Shown here: positions 1 to 11,153 of the stretch, piece by piece
Position numbering within the stretch: position 1 is the first letter of the stretch
How the letters are laid out: each line of letters begins with the position of its first letter
Assembly: GCA_012295275.1 (NCBI GenBank)
Contig: CM022668.1
Location: 7,464,318 to 7,519,317 of the forward strand
Length of the DNA: 55,000 nt
Reading direction: 5' to 3'
Source: Chrysomallon squamiferum
Taxonomy: Eukaryota > Mollusca > Gastropoda > Neomphalida > Peltospiridae
Notes under the pieces: generated by a model
Databases searched by the model: none
What the model was told of the DNA's origin: nothing
What the model saw: only the letters and a program-made list of their open reading frames with translations
Translations under genes and position numbers: made by a program

Positions 1-1961
1 AATCTCAAGTTTATTACATATTTTGGTAACTAACATAATTTTGTGTTAAAAATTAATTTCTTAGTTTTTATTTCATAAAACAAGGCAGCTGAATATTTTT
101 AAATGAAAACATATTTTTTCTTATTAATTTCAAACTGGAATTACTAATATTTTTCACCTTCTTTACTATGGGCTATTTCTATTATTTTTATGAATTGTTT
201 TCTTATTTTTTAAAATTTTTTTTTTTTGGAATGGGTTTTACAATTTTGACATTTAAAAATGTCTTTTTTCCTTTTTCTTATTAAAATAGTCATATTTGTC
301 TGGATTTTTTTTCCAGTGAATTGTACAATTTCTTAGTTAGGAATTAAAAAAAATTAAAATTAAATAGAATTTGAGTCATTATGTATAATGATTCATTATT
401 TTTAAAACATGAACTGTTAATATGGGTTGCTTTAGAAACATATATCAGAATTTATTTATTTTGTAGTTTGTGTTACTAAAATAAAAATTAAAATTAATAT
501 TATTAATATTCAAATTTTAGTCATTGTAATCAATTTCTTTTAATACATTTTTTTTTATTAAAATAAGAAGAAATAATACTAATAATAATAATTATTATTA
601 TTAGTATTAGATTTATTATTATTAGTGTTATTAGTATTATTATTATTAGTGTTGTTTCTATTGTTATGTGTATTTTAAAATACATACAACAATTTAAACT
701 AATTCTATTTCAGTTTATTTTATTAAGGTATTTATAAATAACCAAAATTTGTTAAAACAGGTTTATAAATATACTGAAACAAATTTTAATTAGTTTATTA
801 TTATTATTATATTATTGTTGCTATTATTATTATTATTTACATTTACAGAATTACAAAATAAAATTAATAAAAACTGAATATTTTTAAAATCAATTTTTAA
901 TTTCTAGGGGACATTTTTTAAGTACTTTAAGATACACTTTTCAATATTTTTAAATATATATATATATATGCACAGACACAAACACACATATATGATCATA
1001 ATAAAATGAAACCAATAAATTAAAATAGTTGGTAATAAAACCTATATAATATACACTTATACATAAAATTATTAACTTACACATTTTTTAAAATATAAAT
1101 GCAAATTAGTTAATACTAAGTCTTGTTTATATTTAAATTAGTGTGTATATTCACTCTCACTTAGTTTACATAGTTTATATATTGCACATTTATTTTTATT
1201 AGAGTTGTATCTTGTTTTTTCATTTCCTTCTCATAAACATAGAATTTGTTTATCTTAATAATTATATTTATTTATTTATTTATTTAATTATTTTTATTTA
1301 GAGTTATTGTTTATAGCTGAAAATTAATTTGCTTAGCCAGTTATAAAACAATTAAAAAATTGTAAATATTACAACAAAATTTGATTTTTAACATTTTTAA
1401 TTTTCAAGAATCTTTTTATAACGAAATAGTTAATTTTTGAATTATAAAAATTTTTAAAGAATATTATGGTACATAATTTTGTTATTATTATAAATAAATA
1501 TGATATAATTAAAAAATAAAATAAAAATTATATGTACCTTTATACATAAAGTTATAAAATACATATTGATATATACAGTTGTTAATTAATCTGTTCATAA
1601 TATGAAATAAATAATTTTTATATATAAATTATTCTACATACTTTTTTTTATATATAAATTATTCTACATACTTTTAAATTATGTATTTTATCTATTGCAC
1701 ATTTAGATTTCAGTTTCTTCTAATAAATTTCTTTTCTTATTAACATTTCAGTTGTTCACCTGATATTCACTTTTAAATAGTAAATACTTGAAGGTAGATA
1801 GTACATTCAAAAAACAAAACATTTCTCTGTTAACAACAATCACAGGATAACTGGTGCTGAATGAATGGAAAAGAATACTTATGTTGATGTTTTAATTATT
1901 AGAAATTATTTATAATAAAATTTTAAATATATTAAAACAAAAATAATTATTTTGTTTTCAG
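1..1961 (+). other. Intron of the plus-strand gene; no coding sequence seen
   Basis: This AT-rich stretch ends in a good 3' splice site (T-rich tract, then ttttcag) at 1961. It holds short ATT clusters (about 575-655 and 800-835), a TA run near 955-970, and a tandem copy of a roughly 29-base segment at about 1618-1675. I see no exon in it on either strand. Confidence 0.6.
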
Positions 1962-2672
1962 ATACACAGCATCACAGCACGCAGTGTTTCCAAAGAACAA
2001 CTTGAAAAACTTCGTGGTGCAAAAAATCGGCCTGCGCCAATGTCACCACTGCATCTACAACAAACTTCAGCATCATCATCGCCAGCTGAGTCACCATCAC
2101 TGACGTCATCATCATCAATGCAGTTCAGCTTCAACAACAGCAGCCCGAAACAGTCCACTCCTCAAACACCAACGTCGTCCAAAGTTAACCTTCGACCCCT
2201 GTCATGCGAGTTGTCACGGGAACACGACCTGCCCTCGCTGACCCGGACTGCAGGTCAGTCTGACTCGCTGACTTTCAAAGACTTGGAACCAGGCAAAGAA
2301 CCAGTTCTCATTTACCCAGAGGACAACGACAAAAACTCCTATAAGACCGAGTCTCCTCATTCTTTCAGTCTCTCACAACACACCCCGGGATCTTGTTCCA
2401 AATCTGACAAAGCTTCCTCCAGATCTTCCACCCCCGCCCTCAGTCCCAGCCCCAGCCCCTGCTCCACCCCTACCTCCACCCTGCAGCGAGTCAAAAAGAA
2501 TCAAACTGATTCCGAATCAACAGTGGCAAAGATGAAAACTCCGAAAATCCGGAGTGGCAGTATTTCGGCGAGAGCGGCATTCTGGGAAAAGAGGATCACA
2601 GAGGGGAGTGTCACTGACAGTGAGATTGAGGGGGAGTTTCCCGACATTGCCTGTGAGGGGGAGAAGTCCTGA
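1962..2672 (+). CDS. Last coding exon of an unidentified Ser/Thr/Pro-rich protein
   Basis: The exon opens directly after a T-rich 3' splice site. It reads in one frame from 1962 (IHSITARSVSKEQLEKLRG...) to a TGA at 2670-2672, giving 236 residues. Its GC content and codon use are clearly higher than the flanking DNA, which supports real coding. Residues 1-25 are charged and may be helical. The middle is low-complexity Ser/Thr/Pro/Gln, including a run rich in SPSPSP around residues 165-180, and is probably disordered. The last 40 residues (GSISARAAFWEKRI... then an acidic DSEIEGEFPD) look like a conserved short linear segment. I do not recognise the family; a cytoskeletal or scaffold protein tail would fit the composition, but that is inference. 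The ATG at 2040 is internal, not the protein start, because the frame is open back to the splice site. The exon is the 3' end of a gene that begins before this window. Confidence 0.85.
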   Translation: MHSITARSVSKEQLEKLRGAKNRPAPMSPLHLQQTSASSSPAESPSLTSSSSMQFSFNNSSPKQSTPQTPTSSKVNLRPLSCELSREHDLPSLTRTAGQSDSLTFKDLEPGKEPVLIYPEDNDKNSYKTESPHSFSLSQHTPGSCSKSDKASSRSSTPALSPSPSPCSTPTSTLQRVKKNQTDSESTVAKMKTPKIRSGSISARAAFWEKRITEGSVTDSEIEGEFPDIACEGEKS

Positions 2673-3530
2673 GTTGTTGTTTTTTTTTTTTGTTTTTTTT
2701 CTCTGATGTTTTAACACGGGGAAGTGGTCACAGATTTTCAGACTGGTTTAAATAGATATTACAATAATAATTTAAAATGTTAATTTGATTCAGTTGATGT
2801 GCACATTTTATACAGGCAGACACACATACACATATCTAAACAAGCTCATACATGCACACATACATGTATACATATATATATACATGCACTCAAACATACA
2901 TACATACATACATACATACACACATACACACATACATACATATATGTAGACATTCACACACATACAGACAGACAGACAATAATACCACTACATATATTGA
3001 TAATAATGTGTATACACATACATACACAGAGATTTGTATACACACACACAAAGACATACACACACACACATACACACACATGTACATACATGCACACACA
3101 CATTATTTAAATATTTTAATTATTATAGTTCACTGCTGAATCTTTAACATTTTGGTGCTAAAATCTGCTGATTTGTCTCCCTTTAAAACTGATAATATTT
3201 ATTACTGGCCCTGATGTTTATACTGTAACACACACATACTGGTGGTATTCTACAAGTAACAGTGTAGTAATACATTATTAAAGAAGAACAGTCAGTGATA
3301 CATTTATATACAAAAGATAATTTATATATCTGAAAATAAAAAATCAGTTAAATCAGCATTATTTTATAATTTATAATAATACTATAAATTTGTTATTATA
3401 AATTCATATTTTCAGTGATGAATTACCTTCTGTTTCTATAAACAGTTTTATAATTAATGACAAAAAAGGAAAAAATCTCACTATAAAATAGAATTTTCAA
3501 ATATACATTTTGTTCTGTAAATAAAGTTTT
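2673..3530 (+). other. Probable 3' untranslated region with CA/CATACA microsatellite
   Basis: This follows the TGA of the plus-strand exon. It contains a T-rich run, then a compound CA, CATA and GACA microsatellite at about 2815-3105. Several spurious open frames on both strands come from that repeat. AATAAA hexamers lie at 3335-3340 and 3520-3525 and are candidate polyadenylation signals; which one is used cannot be decided from sequence. Confidence 0.45.
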
Positions 3531-3896
3531 CTAATTGACACGAAAGCAAAAGATCTTATTTGGAATTTTCAATTATATAGTATCATTTATAAACAGAATT
3601 TTATCAATGATAATAAAAAAGCTGAATTGTTGTTTAAAAATGTGAATTTTCATGATAAAATGTATCTAATAGATTTCAAAAGATTCATAACTGATAATGA
3701 AAATTTCTTATCATAAATGAGAATTTTCAATAACACATCATGTTCAACAGATATTATTTTTAGCTTGTAATAATTAAGAAAGTATTTTATTAAAATCAGT
3801 GCACGTTCATTTATTCATTATTATGCATATTAAATATTACTGAAGTTATGGAAATCCTTTTGATATGCAAAGCACAGTATATATTTTTTTCATAAA

Positions 3897-3898
3897 TA

Positions 3899-3961
<63 letters not shown>

Positions 3962-3962
3962 T
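3897..3962. repeat. (ATT)n microsatellite
   Basis: A near-perfect trinucleotide array of about 65 bases in intergenic DNA. A second short ATT array is at 4442-4490. Confidence 0.95.
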
Positions 3963-4196
3963 TTACTATTATTCAAGCTTGTTTGTTACATTTTTATAGA
4001 AACTATGATATTCAGATAATGGCTGCCATTTTAAATATTTAATGATTGTTTTAAATTCCTTCTCTATTTTTGGAGAATCTCAGCTTATCATGCTGCCATT
4101 GTTTAACTTCTGTGTGTAAATTCCTTCTTTTGAAAGATACCATAATCTTAATTTGTCATTGAAAATAGCATTAAATATTTTTACAAGCTTAAAAAT

Positions 4197-4326
4197 GATT
4201 GGTCAATCACAAACTGCACAGACCAATGAAATTCATTTCACTATATTTTTCTATTATTAAGGTTAAATGATTGGCTTGTAACAATTTCTATGAACCAATG
4301 AAATTTATGTTTCTGTTTTATAAAAG
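4197..4326 (+). promoter_or_regulatory. CCAAT/ATTGG pairs followed by a TATA box: promoter-like block
   Basis: Two diverged copies of a roughly 73-base unit each carry ATTGG near the start and CCAATGAAAT near the end (ATTGG at 4198 and 4270; CCAAT at 4223 and 4295). A TATAAAAG box follows at 4319-4326. The spacing resembles a classic NF-Y plus TATA promoter or the regulatory part of a transposon end. No open reading frame follows, so any transcript would be noncoding or the block may be fortuitous. Confidence 0.35.
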
Positions 4327-4599
4327 AGTGCTCCACTGGAAGTGAGATTGTTCTGGGAAAGTCCATTCTTTCTCCAGGGATAGTAAATGAAGGGTCATTT
4401 AACTATTGCAATAACCCATTGATATTATACTGTATAAATATAAATATTATTATTATTATTATTATGATTATTATTATTATTATTATCATCACAAATATAT
4501 TTTCATGAACACAAGTATTTTATATATAGATAGATATCATCATGTTGAAAGAATTTGAATCTCATTCACTGTCTCATGTAAACATTAATAGCTTTAACA

Positions 4600-4684
4600 T
4601 TTAACCCTTTTGCTTGTAAGCACTGGTCTGTCTAAATGACATATTCAAGTGAAGTTTTTCCTGTGCCGGTCTACAAAGGGTTAA
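4600..4684. mobile_element. Possible short MITE-like element with TTTAACCCTTT inverted ends
   Basis: The 85-base segment begins TTTAACCCTTTTGC and ends with the complementary ACAAAGGGTTAAA. A related segment with a similar right end (GGCAGTCAAGGGGTTAAA) lies at 30767-30857. Two related copies with matching termini suggest a small dispersed family. No clear target duplication was found. Confidence 0.4.
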
Positions 4685-5929
4685 AGATTTTTCACCCGTT
4701 CCAGCTGTTCTCATTCTGAATTAGTCTTCATGACTCTCTAGCATCAAAATTTAAATTGCTTTGATGTTAATTTTATTTAAATGTTTGTCCTGGAAGAAAA
4801 CAAGTAAATGTTTACTGTGGAACATTTTTTAGGCTTGGTCAAACATGTGGTGTAATAGAAGAATATTAAAACTGTTCCTGTCCATTGAAATAATGTGTTT
4901 GTATGGTTTGATCTTGTGACTGGTTTTGATGGGTAGGGTCACTTTTATTTTTCACACTGTCAGAGAATGATGTTAAAATGTAAAATGTTGTGAAATGTAC
5001 ATTACTTTTCAATCATCAGGTTTTTTTTAATAATTTCTTGCTCTTTGATAACTTTTTAAAATTAATAAAACTCACATAGCAATAGGGCAAATGTAGAGTA
5101 CTCATTATGTGTTTACGAACATACACACATACAGCCACACACATATACATACTTACATATATGCATACAATCATACATGTGAGAAACATAGATTTTATTA
5201 ATTTTATCAATAAATACAAACATACATACATACAAACATAAATACATACATACATACATACACACATACATACACACACAGATACATACATACATACACA
5301 CACACACATACATGCAGAAATACATACAATTTATTCATTAAAAAACCCCACATTACATTCAAAATACTTCTTTGTAAATCTAAAAATTAATGTTATTACA
5401 TACTTTCATTGTAAGTATTACATATTCATATTTCATTTATTATATTTTTTCTTAAATTATGCCTTTGATAAAATGAGATATTGTACAAATATAAACTGCT
5501 ATTGATAAATAAATCTGTTATCTTTAAAATCAGTTCATTTGTTTGTTTTCTTTCTTGTTGTTACTTTTGTTTATAAAATTAATAAAATCTGTATTTCTCT
5601 CACATTAATTCTGTTTTATATATGGATTCAATATTGTGAGAAAAACTTTAAATGTTTTTTTTTTTAAATTTAAAAAATGCCATAGAAAAATACAAGATTT
5701 TTGTTCCTTGCTTTGTTTATTGGTTAAATTGTATAAAACAGAACATTTCTATATTTATTAGAATAATTCTGAATATTACTGGAATTTGGATTATCAAAAG
5801 TCCACTCATTATTTTATGCAGAGATGAATATACATACATATACAATATATATCTGCATACAGACATACATGTAGAGTTATGAACATTATGAAGATTGTGA
5901 TGTAATTTATGTTGTACATATATATATAT

Positions 5930-6090
5930 ATATTCAAAGATATAGACACACATCTGTACACATACACATAAACATATTTGTTGTGACACACAAAAACTCA
6001 GACATACACACATACAGACACAACACAGACATATAAACATATATACAGACATACACACAATCACACATACATATAACACATACAAATATT

Positions 6091-6125
<35 letters not shown>

Positions 6126-6173
6126 ATAGAAATATACACACAATCACATGCATACATACAGACACATACAAAT

Positions 6174-6229
<56 letters not shown>

Positions 6230-6285
6230 CCATAGAAATATACACACAATCACATGCATACATACAGACACACAAATATTTACAC

Positions 6286-6318
<33 letters not shown>

Positions 6319-6400
6319 AATAGAAATATACACACAATCACATGCATACATATAGACACATACTCATAAATATTCACTCACACACACACACACACACACA
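5930..6400. repeat. Tandem array of ~110-base units built around (CA)n
   Basis: Three full and one partial copies of a unit pair a unique segment (key pieces AGAAATATACACACAATC and ACATGCATACATA) with a (CA) tract of variable length. The copies begin near 6125, 6235 and 6320. The nested structure shows that the microsatellite expanded inside a larger tandem repeat. The open frames here are repeat artefacts. Confidence 0.85.
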
Positions 6401-6689
6401 AATAAAAAATAACAAAAAAGTTTTAACATTTTTCTCTTTTAATTGAAATAACCAAATAACAATATTGTTCAGTCACAAATACAACCCAACTATTTTGTGA
6501 TCTCAAGCATAAATATTTACATTTTTTTTTTACAATAAGAACAATGAGTAAAATATTTATTTACATTTTAATAAATAAAACAGTGGATTAGGTAATTAAA
6601 TAACAGGCAAACAATTAAATAATTAGTAATCAATCTTTTGAATACTTAAAAGTGATTAATTTGAGCTGCTCTATACAATCATAAAGCAG

Positions 6690-6930
6690 AACTCTGTATG
6701 AAGTAGTTGCCCATGAAAAGCATGCTTGAGCAAACAATATATAAATCTTTAAGTCAGGTATATTTTAGCAGAAATATATGTCAAATTAAAGAAGTTGGCC
6801 ATGAAAAAAAGCATGCTTAGTCCAAACCAATTTGCCCAAAACAGCCATATTTTATCAGAACTTTGTATCATCAAATTTAGCAACAATGTTTGATATTAAA
6901 GTAACTGCCCATGTAAGGCATGCTTGGACA
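6690..6930. repeat. Diverged tandem repeat with TGCCCATG...GCATGCTTG core
   Basis: Three diverged copies of a core, tTGCCCATGaaaa followed by GCATGCTTG, have their CCATG at 6711, 6799 and 6909. A fourth, looser copy is at about 8631-8655. Flanking pieces such as cagaactttgtat are duplicated too, so units are about 90-110 bases. Confidence 0.65.
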
Positions 6931-7619
6931 TAACAATAAAATGTTGATATTTGCCAGCTTTTTTGATGGCTGAATGCAAAATTAACTGGCAGACTTTTTT
7001 CTGTACTTTTCTTTAGTGAAAAAAGTTTTGCAGTGGTTGAAAAATTACTAATTTTTATGAAGTCATTTCTTTGTTTTTTTCAATAACTGTAAATCAGCCA
7101 TTTTGTCTCCTAGAATGAATCAGAACCAGATGAATTACTTTTTGATAAACAGCAAACTTTGTGAGATACATAATCTATGCTGGAAGAAATCATTAAAAAA
7201 ACACCTAGAAAAAACAAGATGGCTGTCTTGCATTGCAAACTGGGATAGCTTCATTGACAAAATTTTAAGAGACAGTATTATTTATATTTCTTTATTTTTT
7301 TACATACATTTGATTGTTTTTCTGTCATTTTGTTTATATATAAATATTAAAAAAATGATTTGTGTTCTTAAATATTCAACATTAATATTTTAATTTTCAA
7401 TATCTGACATTTAACATATAATTAATGGAAATATATATATGTATCCACATATATATATATTTTATTTTTTCCAGTTATGTTTCTGTTTATAACACACTGG
7501 GAGACAAGGATTAATTAATAACTAAAAAGAAAAAGAGAAAAATTGAGATAGAAAGACAATGGGGGTAAAAAAACATGTTAATTTTTAATAATATATAACT
7601 GAAACAACATGTGTAATAT
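6931..7619. other. Unassigned intergenic sequence
   Basis: Slightly higher-complexity DNA. It includes an open frame at 7103-7393 (+) that is Met-initiated but becomes AT-rich and hydrophobic at its end. I see no splice sites or family motif and treat it as chance. Dispersed motifs TCAGCCATTTTGT (7095) and CAAGATGGCTGTCTTG (7214) occur here. Confidence 0.5.
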
Positions 7620-8400
7620 TTACAGTGTTAAACCTGTGTTTAAATCTTAATATAAACAATGATTTCAATACTCAATAGAAATGATTAAATAAGATTTACA
7701 TTTTAATAATATATATTAAATAATTAATTTCAAAAATGACTGTAAATGATTAAATTTTGCTTACATGTTAATAGTGTATTTTAAAAAAAAAAATTTTAAT
7801 AATGAATATATTTTTTTAATAAATGAATAAATAGGGTTTAAATTTTTATATAAATAATTAATTTCAATAATGAATATAAATGATTAAATTATGTTTTATA
7901 CTTACATTTCAATAGTATATTTTATATAATTAATTTCAGTAATGAATATGTTTTTGTAAATGATTAAATTTGGTTTACATTTTAATAGTATATAATAAAT
8001 AACGAATTTCAGTAATGAATACAGCTTTATAAATGATTAAGTTGGGTTTACATTTTAATATAGATAATTCATTTAAATAATGAATATAAATGAGAGAGTT
8101 AGGTTTGGATTTTAATAATATATAAACTGCAACACCTGTGATTAAAAAGCTGGATACATTTTAAACTTTAATAAAATGACTAAAATAGAATTAAACTGTT
8201 ATATAAATGATTAAATTGTGATACAGATGATTGAACTGTAATACAAAACAATTAATTTGGTTTAAGTTGTAACAGAAAGGATACAGTTGTGTTTTTAATG
8301 TAGTAAAATAATTAAATTAGGTTTAAATTGTAATTAAATGGCAATATTCAATAATGAATATAATTATAAAATAAATAATGAACCATCAAAATCAAAATGA
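7620..8400. repeat. Diverged tandem array of ~65-75-base AT-rich units
   Basis: About eight to ten decayed copies share the order AATGATTAAAT, GTTTACATTTTAATA, then TTAATTTCAATAATGAATA. Copies are clearest at about 7680-8060 and decay on both sides. No coding function is seen. Confidence 0.7.
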
Positions 8401-8460
8401 CTAATTTCCTAAAATAAACTGGTGGTTCATTTCTTTTACACGTTTGTTGTTCTCTTGCAG

Positions 8461-8567
8461 TGGATAAACCTCCATCTTCATGTTTGGAATGTCATGGGAT
8501 CAACTCTTCTCAACAGCTCCTTCTATGAGCTAACAGGGAAAGTGCATGATTACATACTAACACACTA
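8461..8567 (+). other. Weak candidate exon (plus strand)
   Basis: A good 3' splice site (gttgttctcttgcag) ends at 8460. The frame starting TGG ATA AAC is then open for 35 codons to a TAA at 8566-8568. Base composition is closer to coding than the surroundings. No family was recognised and no downstream donor is needed if it is terminal. It could be an alternative 3' exon of the upstream gene or chance. Confidence 0.2.
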
Positions 8568-8790
8568 ACATGCCAACATACTAACATTTTAACAGTAACT
8601 TGGACAGATATTCAGTATTCCTGAATTGAGTGCCCATAATAGACATGCTTGAACTTTGAGTGAAATAATGATACTAGTGATTATTTTGTGAGAGAATATA
8701 TTTGTGTGTGTTTGCATATATATACACACATATATACATAGATACATACATACATATATCTATATATATGCATGCTTGTATGATTCTATG

Positions 8791-8842
<52 letters not shown>

Positions 8843-9445
8843 TATATATAAACATATATATATATATATATTTATAAATGTATGTATGTATGTAAGTATG
8901 TGTATATATGTATGTATATAGATAACAATGTCTAATAAATACAGTATGAAACAGCTAAAAATAAAATATACTGAATTTTAAATCATATTCTATTTTAATG
9001 ATATGCATAATTTAAGGAAATGAAAATTTTATAAATAAAATATTTCAGGCACCAGTATTATAAGCATAGATCTGAAACAGAAGACTAAATTAAAAATAAT
9101 TTAACATGGCAAACTTAGAAATTTAAAATTCCTAAAATAGCAATATTAAATTTCTTAGAAACTTTAAATTCTTAAAAGAACAGATTTTTTGAGAACTTGG
9201 ATGAAAATTTTTTTGAAATAATTTGATATTTACATAAATTTGTTTAGATTTCTCTGTATGATGGACACCTGTCTATTGTGACTTCTCAAGGTTATTAATG
9301 CATTTTAAAACTCTGTATAATGACCACCTGGTTAATGTGGCCAGTAAACAATATCTGATTTTGTAAAAGTATTTTATATCAGCTTAAATTTCAATATTGC
9401 TATAAAAAAAAACCAAGAGATTATTTTAAAGTTGTTTTTTCCTCC

Positions 9446-9496
<51 letters not shown>

Positions 9497-10030
9497 CATG
9501 TATACTATGTGATTGTTGTAACCATATTAATCAATAAAATTAGCTAAAATAAAAGAAATTAGAAAATACACACAAAAAAATAATTTCTGTTTAAAATAAA
9601 AACATGAAGCAAAAAAGAAAGAATAACTATACAAACCTAGACACAAATTTTTCTTACTTCATAACATGTTGATAAAGTAAACTGGAAAATTTTGGTGACC
9701 ATAAAATGTTAGTGAATTTAGTAGCGACTTAATTGTTATCAAATTTTCTTTTGTAATACCCTAATTTTTAAAAATCTTTAGATAATAATTGAAAAATTAA
9801 ATTATTTATTTTTGATAAAAGTTAAATTCAAATGAACAAATAACTGGATCTGTCATCCAGAGTTTATGAAAATTTAAAACAGCTCATAAAACAATCAATT
9901 TTGTTTTTTGCTTTTATACATGTTATGCTTATGATGTGAATTTACTTTAATTTTTAGTCATTTTTTTAATGTTATTGCTGATATGGATCTATGTAGGATA
10001 GATCTAGTTAATATTTTAAAGTGTATCCCC
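8568..10030. other. Intergenic DNA with TATG/TG and TA microsatellites
   Basis: This contains a compound TATA/CATA/TG microsatellite at 8700-8925 and a (TA)n run at about 9452-9490. A pair of diverged direct repeats at about 9248-9345 (CTCTGTATGATGGACACC and CTCTGTATAATGACCACC) resembles the termini of pogo-type elements, but that link is from memory only. No coding sequence was recognised. Confidence 0.5.
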
Positions 10031-10035
10031 CCTAT

Positions 10036-10084
10036 CATTTTTAAAATAGCATTTGTTTTGTTGTTATTACTATTCTTATTTATT

Positions 10085-10140
<56 letters not shown>

Positions 10141-10240
10141 TAAAATATCATTTTTAAAATAGCATTTGTTTTGTTGTTATTACTATTCTTATTTATTTAT
10201 TTATTATTATTATTATTATTATTCATTTTATATTATTATT
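10036..10240. repeat. Direct duplication of ~112 bases with ATT microsatellite
   Basis: The segment beginning atcatttttaaaatagcatt occurs at about 10036 and again at about 10148. Each copy continues through the same TTTA run into an (ATT)n tract. The high identity shows a recent tandem duplication. Confidence 0.85.
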
Positions 10241-10639
10241 ATTATTGATTTATTTTTATTATTATATATATATTTTTATTATTATATATATATATATTTT
10301 AATTATTATTATTATAATTGTTATTGTTATTTTAATATTATTAACTTTATTATTTGTTATTAATTTATTACTACAACTACTACAACTACTACAACTGATA
10401 TTATTAATACAATTATTATTAATTATATATATATATTTAAACTCATATCATTTTAATAGTTAAATTCTACCACAGTAATAATGCATTGCCTTTTCTGTAT
10501 CACTGAAGTGTTGAAAGAGATTTCACTACATTTTAAAGTCACTAAAATTTTCTCATTTACACTAACTTATATTCTTAACAGTCATACTTACAGCACATGT
10601 GAATTATTTTGGACAAATATTATCATAACATTCTTAATT

Positions 10640-10645
10640 TTTATT
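10640..10645 (-). terminator. Candidate PDE1 polyadenylation signal
   Basis: AATAAA on the minus strand lies about 125 bases after the TGA of the distal PDE1 terminal exon. It is the nearest good hexamer I noticed. Such hexamers are common by chance in AT-rich DNA. Confidence 0.35.
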
Positions 10646-10768
10646 TCAAAAATCTATCAACACTAATATAATGATCACAGTCATTTTGTGAAGCTGGACA
10701 AGTACAAAAAGTTTTATAAGCATGAGCTCAACTAATATTTCAAGAAAGAACGAATTTTAGATAATCCA

Positions 10769-10956
10769 TCATTGTGTTTTTTCCACACTTGTTTTCTCTG
10801 ATGACTGCACCACGTCATGACAGACTGAGTCGGGAGTGGCTGAGTCTTTTGAGACGGTTTCTACTTCTGTGATCACTTGTGGCTGGTTAGATCTCATCTC
10901 ACTTTTCTGTTTAATGTTAACAAACAAATCACTCGTAGATGTGTTTCGACTGATTC
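10769..10956 (-). CDS. PDE1 distal C-terminal exon
   Basis: On the minus strand a T-rich tract with ttcacaacag gives a 3' splice site. The exon then reads G-ISRNTSTSDLFVNIKQ... for 61 codons to a TGA at 10769-10771. Composition is clearly coding against the AT-rich surroundings. Its phase (two bases completing a codon) fits exactly the single G left by the donor at 20164, giving ...KPLVK-G-ISRNTS.... The tail is polar, Ser/Thr/Glu-rich and probably disordered, with RNTS as a possible basophilic-kinase site (inference). It is assigned to PDE1 by phase, strand and lack of another minus-strand gene, not by homology; PDE1 tails are poorly conserved. It could belong to another transcript, or an extra exon could intervene. 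Confidence 0.65.
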
Positions 10957-11088
10957 CTGTTGTGAAAAAAAAAAAAAAAAAAAAAGTTTCTTCATATTAC
11001 TATGTTTAATGAAAATATTCAATAAGGACTTTTTTTAAAATAAATATTTTTAGAAATATAGCTCAACTATTTATAAAAATAGTTAGAG

Positions 11089-11153
<65 letters not shown>

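Larger units (their letters stand above)
3531..5929. other. Intergenic DNA between the plus-strand gene and PDE1
   Basis: Apart from the promoter-like block and MITE-like element listed separately, this stretch is AT-rich with many TAAA and TTTA patches. A CATA/CACA microsatellite occupies about 5105-5320 and generates meaningless Cys/Val/Tyr-rich open frames on the minus strand. The frame at 5652-5882 (+) has the composition of random AT-rich DNA and is not called a gene. Confidence 0.6.

Noticed and set aside
2799-3139. His/Thr/Tyr-rich frames on the plus strand
   Set aside because: Products of the CACA/CATA microsatellite in the probable 3' untranslated region.
7103-7393. 96-codon plus-strand frame
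   Set aside because: Becomes hydrophobic AT-driven sequence, has no family resemblance, and sits between decayed tandem repeats.
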